From Acidobacteriota bacterium (lineage in GTDB: Bacteria; Acidobacteriota; Aminicenantia; Aminicenantales; Saccharicenantaceae), in assembly GCA_033549365.1 (NCBI GenBank), contig JAWSUF010000002.1, positions 350,082 to 414,081 of the forward strand: 64,000 nt of DNA, given 5' to 3'. This document shows, one piece after another, positions 43,009 to 50,894 of this stretch. Both the position numbers and the translations under genes were made by a program. The notes beneath the pieces are model-generated. The model was not told the origin of the DNA. It did no database searches and saw only the letters and a list, made by a program, of their open reading frames with translations. How positions within the stretch are numbered: position 1 is the first letter of the stretch; each line of letters opens with the position of its first letter.

Positions 43009-43641
43009 ATGACCCAGAGGGCGATTTTCGTAAGCGACTTCTGCAAGGATTACGGGGATTTTCGCGCCGTCGACGGCATCGGATTCGAGGTGGCCGAAGG
43101 AGAGATCTTCGGCATGGTCGGCCCCAACGGGGCCGGAAAGACGACGACCATCGAATGCCTGGAAGGGCTGCGGACATCCGACGGAGGGACGATCCGTATC
43201 CTGGGCCTTGACCCCCAGGCGCGACACTCCATTTGGGACCTCGTTCGGGATATCCGGAAGCGGGGCAAAACGGTTTTCCTGACCACCCACTTCATGGAGG
43301 AGGCCGAGCAGCTCTGTGACCGCGTTCTGGTCATCGACCGCGGCCGGATCGTCGCTCTCGACACCCCCGAAAACCTGGTCCAGAATCTCGGCGGCGAAAC
43401 CCGCGTCATCTTCACGGTCGAAGACGGTGCCGATCCCGGGATCCTCGAGCAGCTTCCCGGCGTAAGCGGCGTCGAGATGTCGGGCGGACGGATCGTCGTC
43501 CGCGGCCGCGGCGACCGGTTGGTCTGTTCCGTCGTCAATGCCCTGGACGGCCGGGGCGTCAAATTCCGAAACCTGCGCACCGAGCATCCCAACCTCGAGG
43601 ACGTATTTCTGGCGATGACGGGCGATCGGATGAGGGAGTGA
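43009..43641 (+). CDS. ABC transporter ATP-binding protein with a large internal deletion
   Basis: About 210 residues where the family has about 300. Walker A is intact (GPNGAGKT, residues 38-45) and the switch His is present (H94 in FLTTHFMEEAE), but the Q-loop, LSGGQ signature and Walker B Asp-Glu are absent. The sequence jumps from the end of the first subdomain (IRILGLDPQ) straight to the region that normally follows Walker B (DPQARHSIWDLVRDIR). GLDPQ occurs at both places in normal relatives, so the gap looks like a deletion between short direct repeats. The reading frame stays open and the C-terminal DUF4162-like domain is intact. As written it should not hydrolyse ATP. The permease gene follows four bases later. 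Confidence 0.8.
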   Translation: MTQRAIFVSDFCKDYGDFRAVDGIGFEVAEGEIFGMVGPNGAGKTTTIECLEGLRTSDGGTIRILGLDPQARHSIWDLVRDIRKRGKTVFLTTHFMEEAEQLCDRVLVIDRGRIVALDTPENLVQNLGGETRVIFTVEDGADPGILEQLPGVSGVEMSGGRIVVRGRGDRLVCSVVNALDGRGVKFRNLRTEHPNLEDVFLAMTGDRMRE

Positions 43642-43645
43642 GATC

Positions 43646-44389
43646 GTGCGGGGATTTCTGAAACTGGCCTGGGTGGAAATGAAGCTCTACCTCCGGCAGC
43701 CGGAGGCCTTCTTCTTCACGCTGGTTTTTCCGCTTCTTCTCCTTTTTCTTTTCGGCGGGATCTACGGAAACAAGCCCAACCCCTTCTTCGGAGGGAGAGG
43801 CACCGTCGACGTCAGCACCCCGGCCTACATGGCCATGATCATCGGTTCGACCGGGCTACTGTCCATCGCCGTCGTCGTCAGCGGGTACCGGGAGAAGGGC
43901 ATCCTGCGCCGCTACCGGGCGACGCCGCTCCGTCCGGCGGCCGTGATCGCGGCCCAGATCATCGTCCACTTCGCCATGACGCTCGTCGGGGCCGGACTGC
44001 TGATCGTCGCCGCCAGGATCGTTTTCAACCTGCAATTCAGCGGCCGAGCCGGATCCGTTTTTCTGGCCTTTACGCTGAGCTGCCTCAGTTTTTTTGCGGC
44101 CGGCTTTCTCCTGGCCGGGCTGGCCCGGACCTCCCGGGTCGCCAACATCCTGGGCCTGGTGATCTTTTTCCCCAACCTGTTTCTGTCGGGCGCCACGTTT
44201 CCCAAAGAGATGTTCCCGCCCGTCGTCCGGACGATCAACAAGGCTCTGCCCATGACCCATGTCGTCACCCTGCTCCAGGGCCTCTGGTTCGGAAACCCGT
44301 GGAGCCGCCATCTCGTCGAGGTCGGCGTGCTGGTCGGGATTCTGATCGTCGGCGTCTTTGTCTCCGCCAAATTCTTCCGCTGGGAATAG
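43646..44389 (+). CDS. ABC-2 type transporter permease
   Basis: 247 residues with about six membrane segments; the ABC2 signature region includes RQPEAFFFTLVFPLLLLFLF, SGYREKGILRRYRATPL and LFLSGATFPKEMFPP. The GTG start lies four bases after the stop of the ATPase gene. Such permeases export drugs, lipids or glycoconjugates when paired with an ATPase carrying a DUF4162 C-terminal domain. The permease itself shows no damage, so the deletion in its ATPase is either recent, an assembly error, or compensated by another ATPase. Confidence 0.88.
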   Translation: MRGFLKLAWVEMKLYLRQPEAFFFTLVFPLLLLFLFGGIYGNKPNPFFGGRGTVDVSTPAYMAMIIGSTGLLSIAVVVSGYREKGILRRYRATPLRPAAVIAAQIIVHFAMTLVGAGLLIVAARIVFNLQFSGRAGSVFLAFTLSCLSFFAAGFLLAGLARTSRVANILGLVIFFPNLFLSGATFPKEMFPPVVRTINKALPMTHVVTLLQGLWFGNPWSRHLVEVGVLVGILIVGVFVSAKFFRWE

Positions 44390-44391
44390 CC

Positions 44392-44849
44392 GGAACCGAT
44401 CTCACCATTCCGACTGCGTCGCACCATATTATCCCTCGCAAGGAGGCTTCCGCGGGGCGCAGGGGGGATCCCGGAGCAAGCCGTCGGAGGGTCGAGCGGG
44501 CACGGATCCGAGACCGCAGGTCGAGGAGAGCGAGACCCGGAGCCGGAGTGGACGGGACTCGCCGGGGCCCGGACACGTCTTGTGAAGGGATTCACCCGAG
44601 CCCGTAAAGCGGAAGCCGACGAATCATGTACGGCAATCTCGACTCGCGCACAGCCCCGGTGCCGGGGTCGTACGTGAAAACGCTGTTTTATTATCTCTCT
44701 CTTTATTACAGCGTTTTCACCCTTCGGGCGAGCCGATCTTACCGCGTCGGCTTCGTTGCAGCCTGCTCGACGTAGGCCTGCTACGCCTTCGCAGGCCGCG
44801 GCCTCGCCGCCACGGCAACCTCGACTCGCGTACAACCCCGGCGCCGGGG
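44392..44849 (+). repeat. Dispersed mosaic repeat, copy C (two tandem parts)
   Basis: The first part (44392-44565) has CCGATCTCACCATTCCGACT, GGAGGCTTCCGCGGGGCGCA and CCCGGAGCAAGCCGTCGG. The second part (44627-44849) has CTCGACTCGCGCACAG, the hairpin GTGAAAACGCTGT ... ACAGCGTTTTCAC (44674-44720), CGGGCGAGCCGATCT, GCAGCCTGCTCGACGTAGG and a second CTCGACTCGCG. It occupies the whole 460-base gap between the ABC permease and the MazEF gene, and no gene is visible in it. Confidence 0.75.
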
Positions 44850-45503
44850 TTATTCTCCGTACATTTCGGTGATGAGGCGCCGGAGGCGGGCGGCCTCATC
44901 GTCGGAAAGCATGCCGATTTTCGACCCCAGGCGGGCTTTGCTGACGGTCCGGAACTGATCGACCGCGATTTCAGCCGGCTGCTCCATGCAGCTGACGGAC
45001 AGCCGGCATCGCCAGGCCGGGTGGAGCCGGCTGGTCAACGGACAGACGGTTACGGTGCCGAGCCGTGCGTTCATTTCATTCAGGCTCATGATGACAACCG
45101 GCAGCGTTTTTGCCATTTCCGAGTCCCGCGAGGGGTCGAGCGCCGCCCATCGGATTTCGTAGCGCCAAAAAGCCTGCGGACTCGGCTGCGGTTTGGTTTT
45201 GTAACGGCTTTTGTGTTCCTCGACCCGGGGTTTCTTCGAAGGATCCCAAGGCAGCAAGTCGAGTCCGTCTCCGACAGTTGTGTCCCATTCGCTCCAATCT
45301 TCTCCCGACCCTGCCATTTCCCGTGCGGTGTCTTCCCATCCGAGCTTGACTGTCGCGTCTCCTACAGGCCGGAGAAGGATGCCTTCGGTCCGTTCCTCCA
45401 TAATCACGGATGAACCGACGTCATAGCGTTTCAGGGATGAAGCCGGCAGCCGGACTCCGCGGGAGTTGCCGATTCGGGTGACTTTGAGTTCCCGGATTTT
45501 CAT
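44850..45503 (-). CDS. MazE-MazF (PemI-PemK) antitoxin-toxin fusion
   Basis: 217 residues from the ATG after GAGGAGATCGCG. Residues 1-85 are an AbrB/MazE-type antitoxin: swapped-hairpin DNA-binding start (ELKVTRIGNSRGVRLP) and an acidic tail (GEDWSEWDTTVGDGLDLLPW). Residues ~112-217 are a MazF/PemK ribonuclease fold (RYEIRWAALDP, TVTVCPLTSRL, AVDQFRTVSKARL, IGMLSDDEA). Normally these are two overlapping genes; here one uninterrupted frame joins them through a basic linker (KKPRVEEHKSRYKTKPQP) with no start codon near the toxin's expected beginning. MazF cuts mRNA at short motifs; fusion would keep toxin and antitoxin in fixed ratio or leave the toxin permanently masked. Stop codon abuts the repeat. 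Confidence 0.8.
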   Translation of the reverse strand: MKIRELKVTRIGNSRGVRLPASSLKRYDVGSSVIMEERTEGILLRPVGDATVKLGWEDTAREMAGSGEDWSEWDTTVGDGLDLLPWDPSKKPRVEEHKSRYKTKPQPSPQAFWRYEIRWAALDPSRDSEMAKTLPVVIMSLNEMNARLGTVTVCPLTSRLHPAWRCRLSVSCMEQPAEIAVDQFRTVSKARLGSKIGMLSDDEAARLRRLITEMYGE

Positions 45504-45545
45504 CGCGATCTCCTCAATTCTCAGCGCCAAAGGCCATATGTAATA

Positions 45546-45574
45546 ACAGTAAATACATTCATCAAAAAAGTCAA
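45546..45574 (-). promoter_or_regulatory. Promoter candidate of the MazE-MazF gene
   Basis: Minus strand TTGACT, 17 bases, TACTGT, 43 bases before the start codon, in AT-rich DNA unlike the flanking genes. The -35 box is good and the -10 weak. MazE-type antitoxins usually bind such regions to repress their own operon. Confidence 0.4.
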
Positions 45575-45606
45575 GATTCAAAGTTTAAAGGGGAATGGCT
45601 TTTTGC

Positions 45607-45635
45607 TTGCTGTACAGGCTCTGAAAGAGTATAAT
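45607..45635 (+). promoter_or_regulatory. Sigma-70 type promoter of the DEAD-box helicase gene
   Basis: TTGCTG, 17 bases, perfect TATAAT. The predicted start is near 45642, giving a leader of about 90 bases before the helicase ATG. Long leaders are common in cold-shock helicase genes. Confidence 0.65.
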
Positions 45636-45734
45636 ACTTTCTTATTCACTTGATGGAATTGTAATGGGTAGAAGTGTTTAGCCCCTCCTGGATTTCATTC
45701 CCCTGTGATGAATTTTATGAAATAAGGTAACGAT

Positions 45735-46988
45735 ATGAATTTTGACGAATTGAAACTTGACGAACGCCTGCGGCGCGGCATCGCCGACCGCGGCTACACA
45801 CAACTGACCGATGTTCAGGCGCGCACGCTTCCCATCGCTCTCCAGGGATTGGACGTCGCCGTCCAGTCGCAGACGGGAACGGGGAAAACGGCGGCCTTCC
45901 TGATCGCGATCTTCGAACAGCTTCTCTCGGGCGACCTCCCCCCCGGGACCAAGGCGCTCGTCATCGCCCCGACCCGGGAGCTTGCCGTCCAGATCGAGGA
46001 AGAAGCGCAATCGCTGAACGGCCACATGAATTTTTCGATTGCCAGCATTTTCGGCGGCGTGAGCCTTTCCGACCAGACCAACAAACTCAATAAGGGCCTG
46101 GATGTCGTCGTGGGTACACCCGGCCGCCTTCTGGATCTTGCATCGCGCGGCATTCTGAATCTCAGGGAAGTCGGCATTCTGATCATCGACGAGGCCGACC
46201 GCCTCTTCGATATGGGATTTCTCCCGGATATCCGCCGCCTGCTCAAGCGGATGCCGCCTCCGGGCGAACGGCAAACCATGCTGTTCAGCGCCACGCTGAA
46301 CACCCTGGCCCGGCGGCTCGCTTATGAATACATGGACCAGCCGGAGTTCATCTCGGTCACGCCGAAGCAGATAACGGTCGACACCATCGACCAGGAGTTC
46401 TACCGCGTGAAGAGCCACATCAAGATGAACCTGCTGATCGGCCTTCTCCAGGCCCGCAAGCCGCAAACCGTCCTCATCTTCACCAACATGAAGCATTCGG
46501 CGGCCAATGTAGCCCGGGATCTGGCCGCGAACGGCTTCCGGACGCGTCATCTCACGGGCGACCTGTCCCAGGTCCAGAGGCTGAAGATCATGGACGATTT
46601 CAAGGCCGGGAAATTCGCCATCCTGGTGGCCACCGACGTCGCAGCCCGCGGGCTCCACATCGACGGGCTGGAGATGGTCGTCAATTACGACCTGCCCGAG
46701 GATTATGAAAACTACGTTCACCGCATCGGCCGGACGGCCCGGGCCGGTCAATCCGGAAAGGCCGTCTCCCTGGCCAGCGAGAAGACGGAGGACCGGCTGG
46801 CGGCGATCGAAAAATTCATCAACATGAAAATTCCCGAAGTCGAGGCGGACTTGAGCCTTTTCGCAACGGACCGCAGCCTCGAAAATCGCCCCTGGAACAG
46901 GCGGCGCGACGACGGCCCTTCCCGGCGTCCGCAATCCCGCTCCGGCGGCGACCGCGGGCGAAAGCCGCGCCCCCCGTCGGGGCGCTGA
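45735..46988 (+). CDS. DEAD-box ATP-dependent RNA helicase, RhlE-like
   Basis: 417 residues. All helicase motifs are present: Q motif (YTQLTDVQARTLPIAL), motif I SQTGTGKT (45-52), Ia PTREL, Ib TPGR, II DEAD (152-155), III SAT, V VATDVAARGLHID and VI YVHRIGRTARAG. The C-terminal ~40 residues are Arg/Gly/Ser-rich and basic, typical of RhlE-type RNA-binding tails. It unwinds short RNA duplexes in ribosome assembly or mRNA turnover. It has its own TATAAT promoter and is followed by a poly(A) polymerase-like gene, a second RNA-processing function. Confidence 0.95.
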   Translation: MNFDELKLDERLRRGIADRGYTQLTDVQARTLPIALQGLDVAVQSQTGTGKTAAFLIAIFEQLLSGDLPPGTKALVIAPTRELAVQIEEEAQSLNGHMNFSIASIFGGVSLSDQTNKLNKGLDVVVGTPGRLLDLASRGILNLREVGILIIDEADRLFDMGFLPDIRRLLKRMPPPGERQTMLFSATLNTLARRLAYEYMDQPEFISVTPKQITVDTIDQEFYRVKSHIKMNLLIGLLQARKPQTVLIFTNMKHSAANVARDLAANGFRTRHLTGDLSQVQRLKIMDDFKAGKFAILVATDVAARGLHIDGLEMVVNYDLPEDYENYVHRIGRTARAGQSGKAVSLASEKTEDRLAAIEKFINMKIPEVEADLSLFATDRSLENRPWNRRRDDGPSRRPQSRSGGDRGRKPRPPSGR

Positions 46989-47193
46989 CACGCACTCGCC
47001 GCGGCTCGGCCCAACTTCAAATTGACTTCGCGGCGGCGTTGGTTTATCTTGATGCGTGTTGATGCTTTATTTTTTGAAGATTGTGACGTTTCAAAGATCT
47101 CCCGATTTCCCAATATTGAAAAGTCCGCCGAAATGTTGTTCTGTAAAACTCTGATTGACCAAGCGGGATATTCCCGGCTCTAAAACCGTGCGC

Positions 47194-48531
47194 ATGGAAG
47201 ACAACCCATCCTTTCGCCGGCCGCCGGATGAACCCGTTGTCTTGAGACGGGCCGAACATCCGATCTCGCGGCGGGACATCGATCATGACGCTCTCAAGGT
47301 TTTGAACCGCCTCCACCGGCTGGGCTTTACGGCCTATCTCTGCGGCGGGGCCGTCCGCGACCTGATGCTGGGCCGCACTCCCAAGGATTTCGACATTGTC
47401 ACCGATGCCCGGCCGGGACAGATCCGCAAGCGTTTCGCCAACGCTTTTCTGATCGGACGGCGCTTCCGGCTGGCTCATGTCCGGTTCCAGGGCGGCAAGG
47501 TCATCGAAGTCGCGACCTTCCGCAAGACGCCGCTTCCGCCTGCCGACAACGGCTGCGAAAATGCTGTTGATTCGCCCGAGTCGTCCGAATCGCCCGCATC
47601 GGCCGAGGCGCCGTCGTCCCCCGGTCCACCTGCCGCTCCCGACATTTACGGCACACCCCGCGAGGATGCCTTCCGCCGGGACGTCACGATCAACGCCCTG
47701 TTTTACAACATCGCCGATTTCAGCGTCATCGATTATGTCGGCGGTCTCGAAGACATCGCCGGCCGCAGGATCCGCGTCATCGGCGACCCCGGCGAAAGGT
47801 TCGCCGAGGATCCCGTGCGCGTCTGGCGCGTCGTCCGCCACGCCGCCCGTATCGGTTTTGATATCGACGAGGCGACGGCCCTGGCCATTCCCGGTTTTCG
47901 CCCGCTCCTTACCGGATGCTCCGGCGCCCGTCTTTATGAGGAGCTGAACAAGGATCTCAAGACCGCTTTTCCGCCCGTCTTCGATGCCCTCCGCAACTGG
48001 GGACTTCTTCGCTATGTTCTGGGCAAGGCCGGAGAGGCCTACGAAGCCGATTCCGCGCTCTTCGCCCGGCTGCGTGCGCTTCTGGCCGTTGCGGCACGGG
48101 AGGCCGCGGCGGGGCGGCCGTTTTCGCTCGAAGAAATGCACGCTCTGTTGTTCCAGCCCTGGCTTGAACCCCGTGTCACGGGAGCCGCCGGAGATGTGGT
48201 GGCCGTACTCAACGAGGCGCTGATGGAAGCCCAAACGGGTGCCACAATCCCCCGGACGATGCGGGCCGGCGCCGTCCAGATTCTGTCCATAGCAGCGGCC
48301 CTGCACCGGGCTCTCCGCACCGGACGGATGCGGGCCTCCCTCAGAAACAGGGCCCATTTCCAACCGGCCGCCCGGCTGTGTTTCCTGTTCGAAAAAAGCC
48401 GGCTCCCGGAAGACGGCGAGTCGTTCGATCGGCTTTTCGCCGAGGTCAGGCCGTCGGCGCCGCGTCCGGTCCGCCGCCGTCGCCGGAGAAAACCGGGCCC
48501 CAAACCGCCCGATGGAAACACCGATCCATGA
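47194..48531 (+). CDS. pcnB: Poly(A) polymerase / tRNA nucleotidyltransferase family (PcnB-like)
   Basis: 445 residues from the ATG MEDNPSFRR; a TTG 39 bases upstream is possible. The class II nucleotidyltransferase head is clear: YLCGGAVRDLMLGRTPKDFDIVTDA with the DxD metal pair, RRFRLAHVRF and RRDVTINAL. The start HPISRRDIDHDALKVLNRL is typical of PcnB rather than of CCA-adding enzymes. An insert of about 30 residues rich in Ser, Pro, Glu and Ala (positions ~125-155) interrupts the palm, and the C-terminus is strongly basic (RRRRRRKPGPKP), as in poly(A) polymerases. It adds A-tails to RNA 3' ends. Stop overlaps the next start by 4 bp. Confidence 0.88.
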   Translation: MEDNPSFRRPPDEPVVLRRAEHPISRRDIDHDALKVLNRLHRLGFTAYLCGGAVRDLMLGRTPKDFDIVTDARPGQIRKRFANAFLIGRRFRLAHVRFQGGKVIEVATFRKTPLPPADNGCENAVDSPESSESPASAEAPSSPGPPAAPDIYGTPREDAFRRDVTINALFYNIADFSVIDYVGGLEDIAGRRIRVIGDPGERFAEDPVRVWRVVRHAARIGFDIDEATALAIPGFRPLLTGCSGARLYEELNKDLKTAFPPVFDALRNWGLLRYVLGKAGEAYEADSALFARLRALLAVAAREAAAGRPFSLEEMHALLFQPWLEPRVTGAAGDVVAVLNEALMEAQTGATIPRTMRAGAVQILSIAAALHRALRTGRMRASLRNRAHFQPAARLCFLFEKSRLPEDGESFDRLFAEVRPSAPRPVRRRRRRKPGPKPPDGNTDP

Positions 48532-49211
48532 AGGAGATTCTGCACGAGACGCTGCAGGCCGTTCTGCCGCTCGCCGCGCTCGTCCTCGTCCTTCAGATTG
48601 CGGTCCTCGCCATGCCTCTCGCGATTGTCGTCCGTTTTCTCATCGGCGCGGTCATGGTCATGGCCGGACTTCTTCTGTTCTTGAAAGGCGTCCGCATGGG
48701 CCTTCTCCCGATGGGGCAGGCCATCGGGGCCGAGTTGCCGAAACGGGTGTCCTTCGGAATCCTGCTGGTTCTGGCTTTCGCCCTGGCCTTTGCGGCCACC
48801 GTGGCCGAGCCCGACGTCCGCGTTCTGGCCTACCAAGTGGATTATGTATCCGGCGGCGACATCGGCCGGGGCGTTCTCGTCCTGACCGTCGCTCTGGGCG
48901 TCGGCATTTCGGTCAGTCTGGCCATGCTGCGCGTCATTCTCGGCATTCCCATCGCCTGGATCCTGGCTGTGGGCTATGCCGTGGTCCTGATCTTGTCCAT
49001 TTTCGTCCCTCCCAACTTCGTTCCCGTGGCCTTTGACGCCGGAGGTGTGACGACCGGCCCCGTAACCGTGCCCTTCATCCTGTCGCTTGGTATCGGCGTC
49101 GTCTCCGTCCTGGGCGGCAAGTCGGCCCTGGCCGACGGCTTCGGAATCGTGGGGATCGCCTCGATCGGTCCGGTGATCGGCGTCATGCTTCTGGGGATAT
49201 TTCACGGATGA
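48528..49211 (+). CDS. DUF1538 membrane protein, subunit 1
   Basis: 227 residues, six to seven hydrophobic segments. The start is fixed by the ATGA overlap with the preceding gene. DUF1538 hallmarks: LLFLKGVRMGLLPMGQAIG, AATVAEPDVRVLAYQV and VAFDAGGVTTGPVTVPF. The Glu-Pro and FDxGG motifs lie at the ends of helices and are suited to ion or substrate binding. The family is described as integral membrane proteins of unknown function, probably transporters. The next gene encodes a second, divergent DUF1538 protein and the third a PII-like protein, all with 4-base overlaps, so the three are made together and probably form one complex. Confidence 0.88.
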   Translation: MKEILHETLQAVLPLAALVLVLQIAVLAMPLAIVVRFLIGAVMVMAGLLLFLKGVRMGLLPMGQAIGAELPKRVSFGILLVLAFALAFAATVAEPDVRVLAYQVDYVSGGDIGRGVLVLTVALGVGISVSLAMLRVILGIPIAWILAVGYAVVLILSIFVPPNFVPVAFDAGGVTTGPVTVPFILSLGIGVVSVLGGKSALADGFGIVGIASIGPVIGVMLLGIFHG

Positions 49212-49939
49212 ACATGATCCTCGAATTTCTGAACGCCGGAGACATCGTTCTCGAAGTCCTGACGGCTTTGATCCCGCTTGTCGTGTTTTTCGCCGTGTTC
49301 CAGGTCGTCTATCTGAAACTGCCGCGCGAAGCCCTGGTCAAGGTGATTCAAGGGGTCGGGCTGACCTTTGTCGGCCTGATTTTGTTCCTTCAGGGCGTCA
49401 AGACCGGATTTCTGCCCGTCGGCGAGGCCATGGGCCTTGCCCTGGGCGGCCTCGATCAAAAATGGATTCTCATCCCGATCGGGTTTTGTCTCGGGTTCGC
49501 CGCGACGGCCGCCGAACCGGCCGTCCGCATCCTCGGCCATGAGGTCGAGAAGGCCTCGACAGGGGCCATCCCGACTCGGGTCATCGTTCTGGCCCTTTCG
49601 ATCGGCGTGGCCGTTTTTACGGCCGTCGGCATGTTCCGCATTCTGACAGGTCTTTCGCTCTATTGGATCGTCGTCCCCGGGTATGCGGCGGCTCTGGCCA
49701 TGCTGCCGTTCTCGGACCGGACGTTCATCTCCATCGCCTTCGATTCGGGAGGCGTGGCCACGGGTCCGATGACCGTGACCTTCGTCATGGCTCTGGCCGT
49801 GGGCACGGCCTCCGCTCTGGACAACCGGCATCCCGTCCTGGACGGGTTCGGCCTTATTGCCCTCGTCGCCCTGGCGCCCATTCTTTCGATGATGCTCCTC
49901 GGACTTTTTTATGCGAGGAGAAAGGGGAAAACATCATGA
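49208..49939 (+). CDS. DUF1538 membrane protein, subunit 2
   Basis: 243 residues with the same fold as the preceding protein: LILFLQGVKTGFLPVGEAMG, AATAAEPAVRILGHEV and IAFDSGGVATGPMTVTF align with it one to one. The overall identity is low enough that the pair is ancient, as expected for two halves of a heterodimeric transporter. The start ATG overlaps the previous stop by 4 bp, and the stop overlaps the PII start by 4 bp. Confidence 0.88.
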   Translation: MNMILEFLNAGDIVLEVLTALIPLVVFFAVFQVVYLKLPREALVKVIQGVGLTFVGLILFLQGVKTGFLPVGEAMGLALGGLDQKWILIPIGFCLGFAATAAEPAVRILGHEVEKASTGAIPTRVIVLALSIGVAVFTAVGMFRILTGLSLYWIVVPGYAAALAMLPFSDRTFISIAFDSGGVATGPMTVTFVMALAVGTASALDNRHPVLDGFGLIALVALAPILSMMLLGLFYARRKGKTS

Positions 49940-50277
49940 AACCTCCATTCGATCTGATCATCACCATCGTCCCTAAAGGCGTTTCCGAACGCATTCTCAA
50001 GGCCTCAAAGGCGGCCGGCGCCGAGGGGGGAACCATCATCTTCGGCCGCGGCACGGGGATTCACGACACCAAAACCATGCTCGGCATCCCCATCGAGCCG
50101 GAAAAGGAAATCATCCTGACGGCCGTTCCCCGGGTCCGGACCGACAGCGTTCTGGCGGCGATCCTGGAAGCCGGAGATCTGGGCAATCCGGGAACGGGCG
50201 TGGCTTTCGTCCTGGAGCTGAAGCAGGTTGCGGGAATCTGCCATCTCCTCAAGGACACCATGGCATGCGAGGAGTAG
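49936..50277 (+). CDS. PII-family signal protein, short T-loop variant
   Basis: 113 residues with AAGGGGAAAACATC before the ATG. The fold pattern of PII proteins is visible (LIITIVPKGVSERILKASKA, IILTAVPRVRTDSVLAAILE, GTGVAFVLELKQVAGI). The classical GlnB/GlnK T-loop with its uridylylated Tyr is missing; the region between strands 2 and 3 is only GRGTGIHDTKTMLGIPIEPE. It is therefore not a nitrogen-system GlnB. PII proteins bind small ligands such as ATP and 2-oxoglutarate and gate partner proteins. Gene coupling with two DUF1538 proteins suggests it gates that membrane complex (inference). Confidence 0.82.
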   Translation: MKPPFDLIITIVPKGVSERILKASKAAGAEGGTIIFGRGTGIHDTKTMLGIPIEPEKEIILTAVPRVRTDSVLAAILEAGDLGNPGTGVAFVLELKQVAGICHLLKDTMACEE

Positions 50278-50294
50278 ACGGGACCGGGCGATAA

Positions 50295-50894
50295 TCAGCG
50301 GTCCGGCGGATCGACGATTTTCCGGGCCAGGGCGCTCACGGCCCGAGCCAGTTCCTCCTCGAGAATTTGCGAGATCACGGCGGGCAGATGGGCGACATCC
50401 TTGCCCGGAAGTTTTTCCGTCCTGTCGAAAGTGTGAGTGTGGAGTGCAAGGTCCGAAGGATACTCCAGGAATTCGAGACTCATGGCCAGCCGGCCGTGCC
50501 AGAAATCCGGCTCGTCGATTTCCTCGATGACATGGATCCGGGACTTGAGGACGATATCGGGATCGGGCCCCGTGACGGTCCGGGTCACGCCGGCGAAGAG
50601 ATTGTGTCCGGCCAGGTAGTGGCTTATGGCGTCGCCGACGAGCTTGCCGGGCTTGTCGGCCCAGAAGCCGTAGGAATAGAAGTTGACTTCGAAGGGGGAG
50701 ACGCGGTAGAGGATCCGGAAGTCGTCGTAAAGGTCGTCGACGGAGACGGGATCCACGCGGAGTGTCCGTTGAATCGGCTGCAGCCCCTCGGCCCGGTTTC
50801 CGGTGAGCTGGATCTGGTAAAACCTGCGGACGGGCGACGACATGCAACCCCAAAGAACGGCGACGGCGGCGATACAGACGGCAAGTTTTCTCAT
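50295..50894 (-). CDS. ABC-type transport auxiliary lipoprotein (PqiC/YmbA-like)
   Basis: 199 residues with lipobox VLWGC (Cys17). It matches the ABC_trans_aux family: RFYQIQL, TLRVDPVSVDDLYDDFRILYR, VNFYSYGFWADKPGKLVGDAI and a helical C-terminus. Family members are periplasm-facing lipoproteins that assist MCE-type lipid transporters. It is the last gene of the Mla-type operon and overlaps the MCE gene by 4 bp. It is convergent with the PII gene, 17 bases away. Confidence 0.85.
   Translation of the reverse strand: MRKLAVCIAAVAVLWGCMSSPVRRFYQIQLTGNRAEGLQPIQRTLRVDPVSVDDLYDDFRILYRVSPFEVNFYSYGFWADKPGKLVGDAISHYLAGHNLFAGVTRTVTGPDPDIVLKSRIHVIEEIDEPDFWHGRLAMSLEFLEYPSDLALHTHTFDRTEKLPGKDVAHLPAVISQILEEELARAVSALARKIVDPPDR

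Noticed and set aside
50230-50295. Bidirectional terminator between the converging PII and PqiC-like genes
   Set aside because: Only 17 bases separate the genes, and no stem with a T-run is visible.
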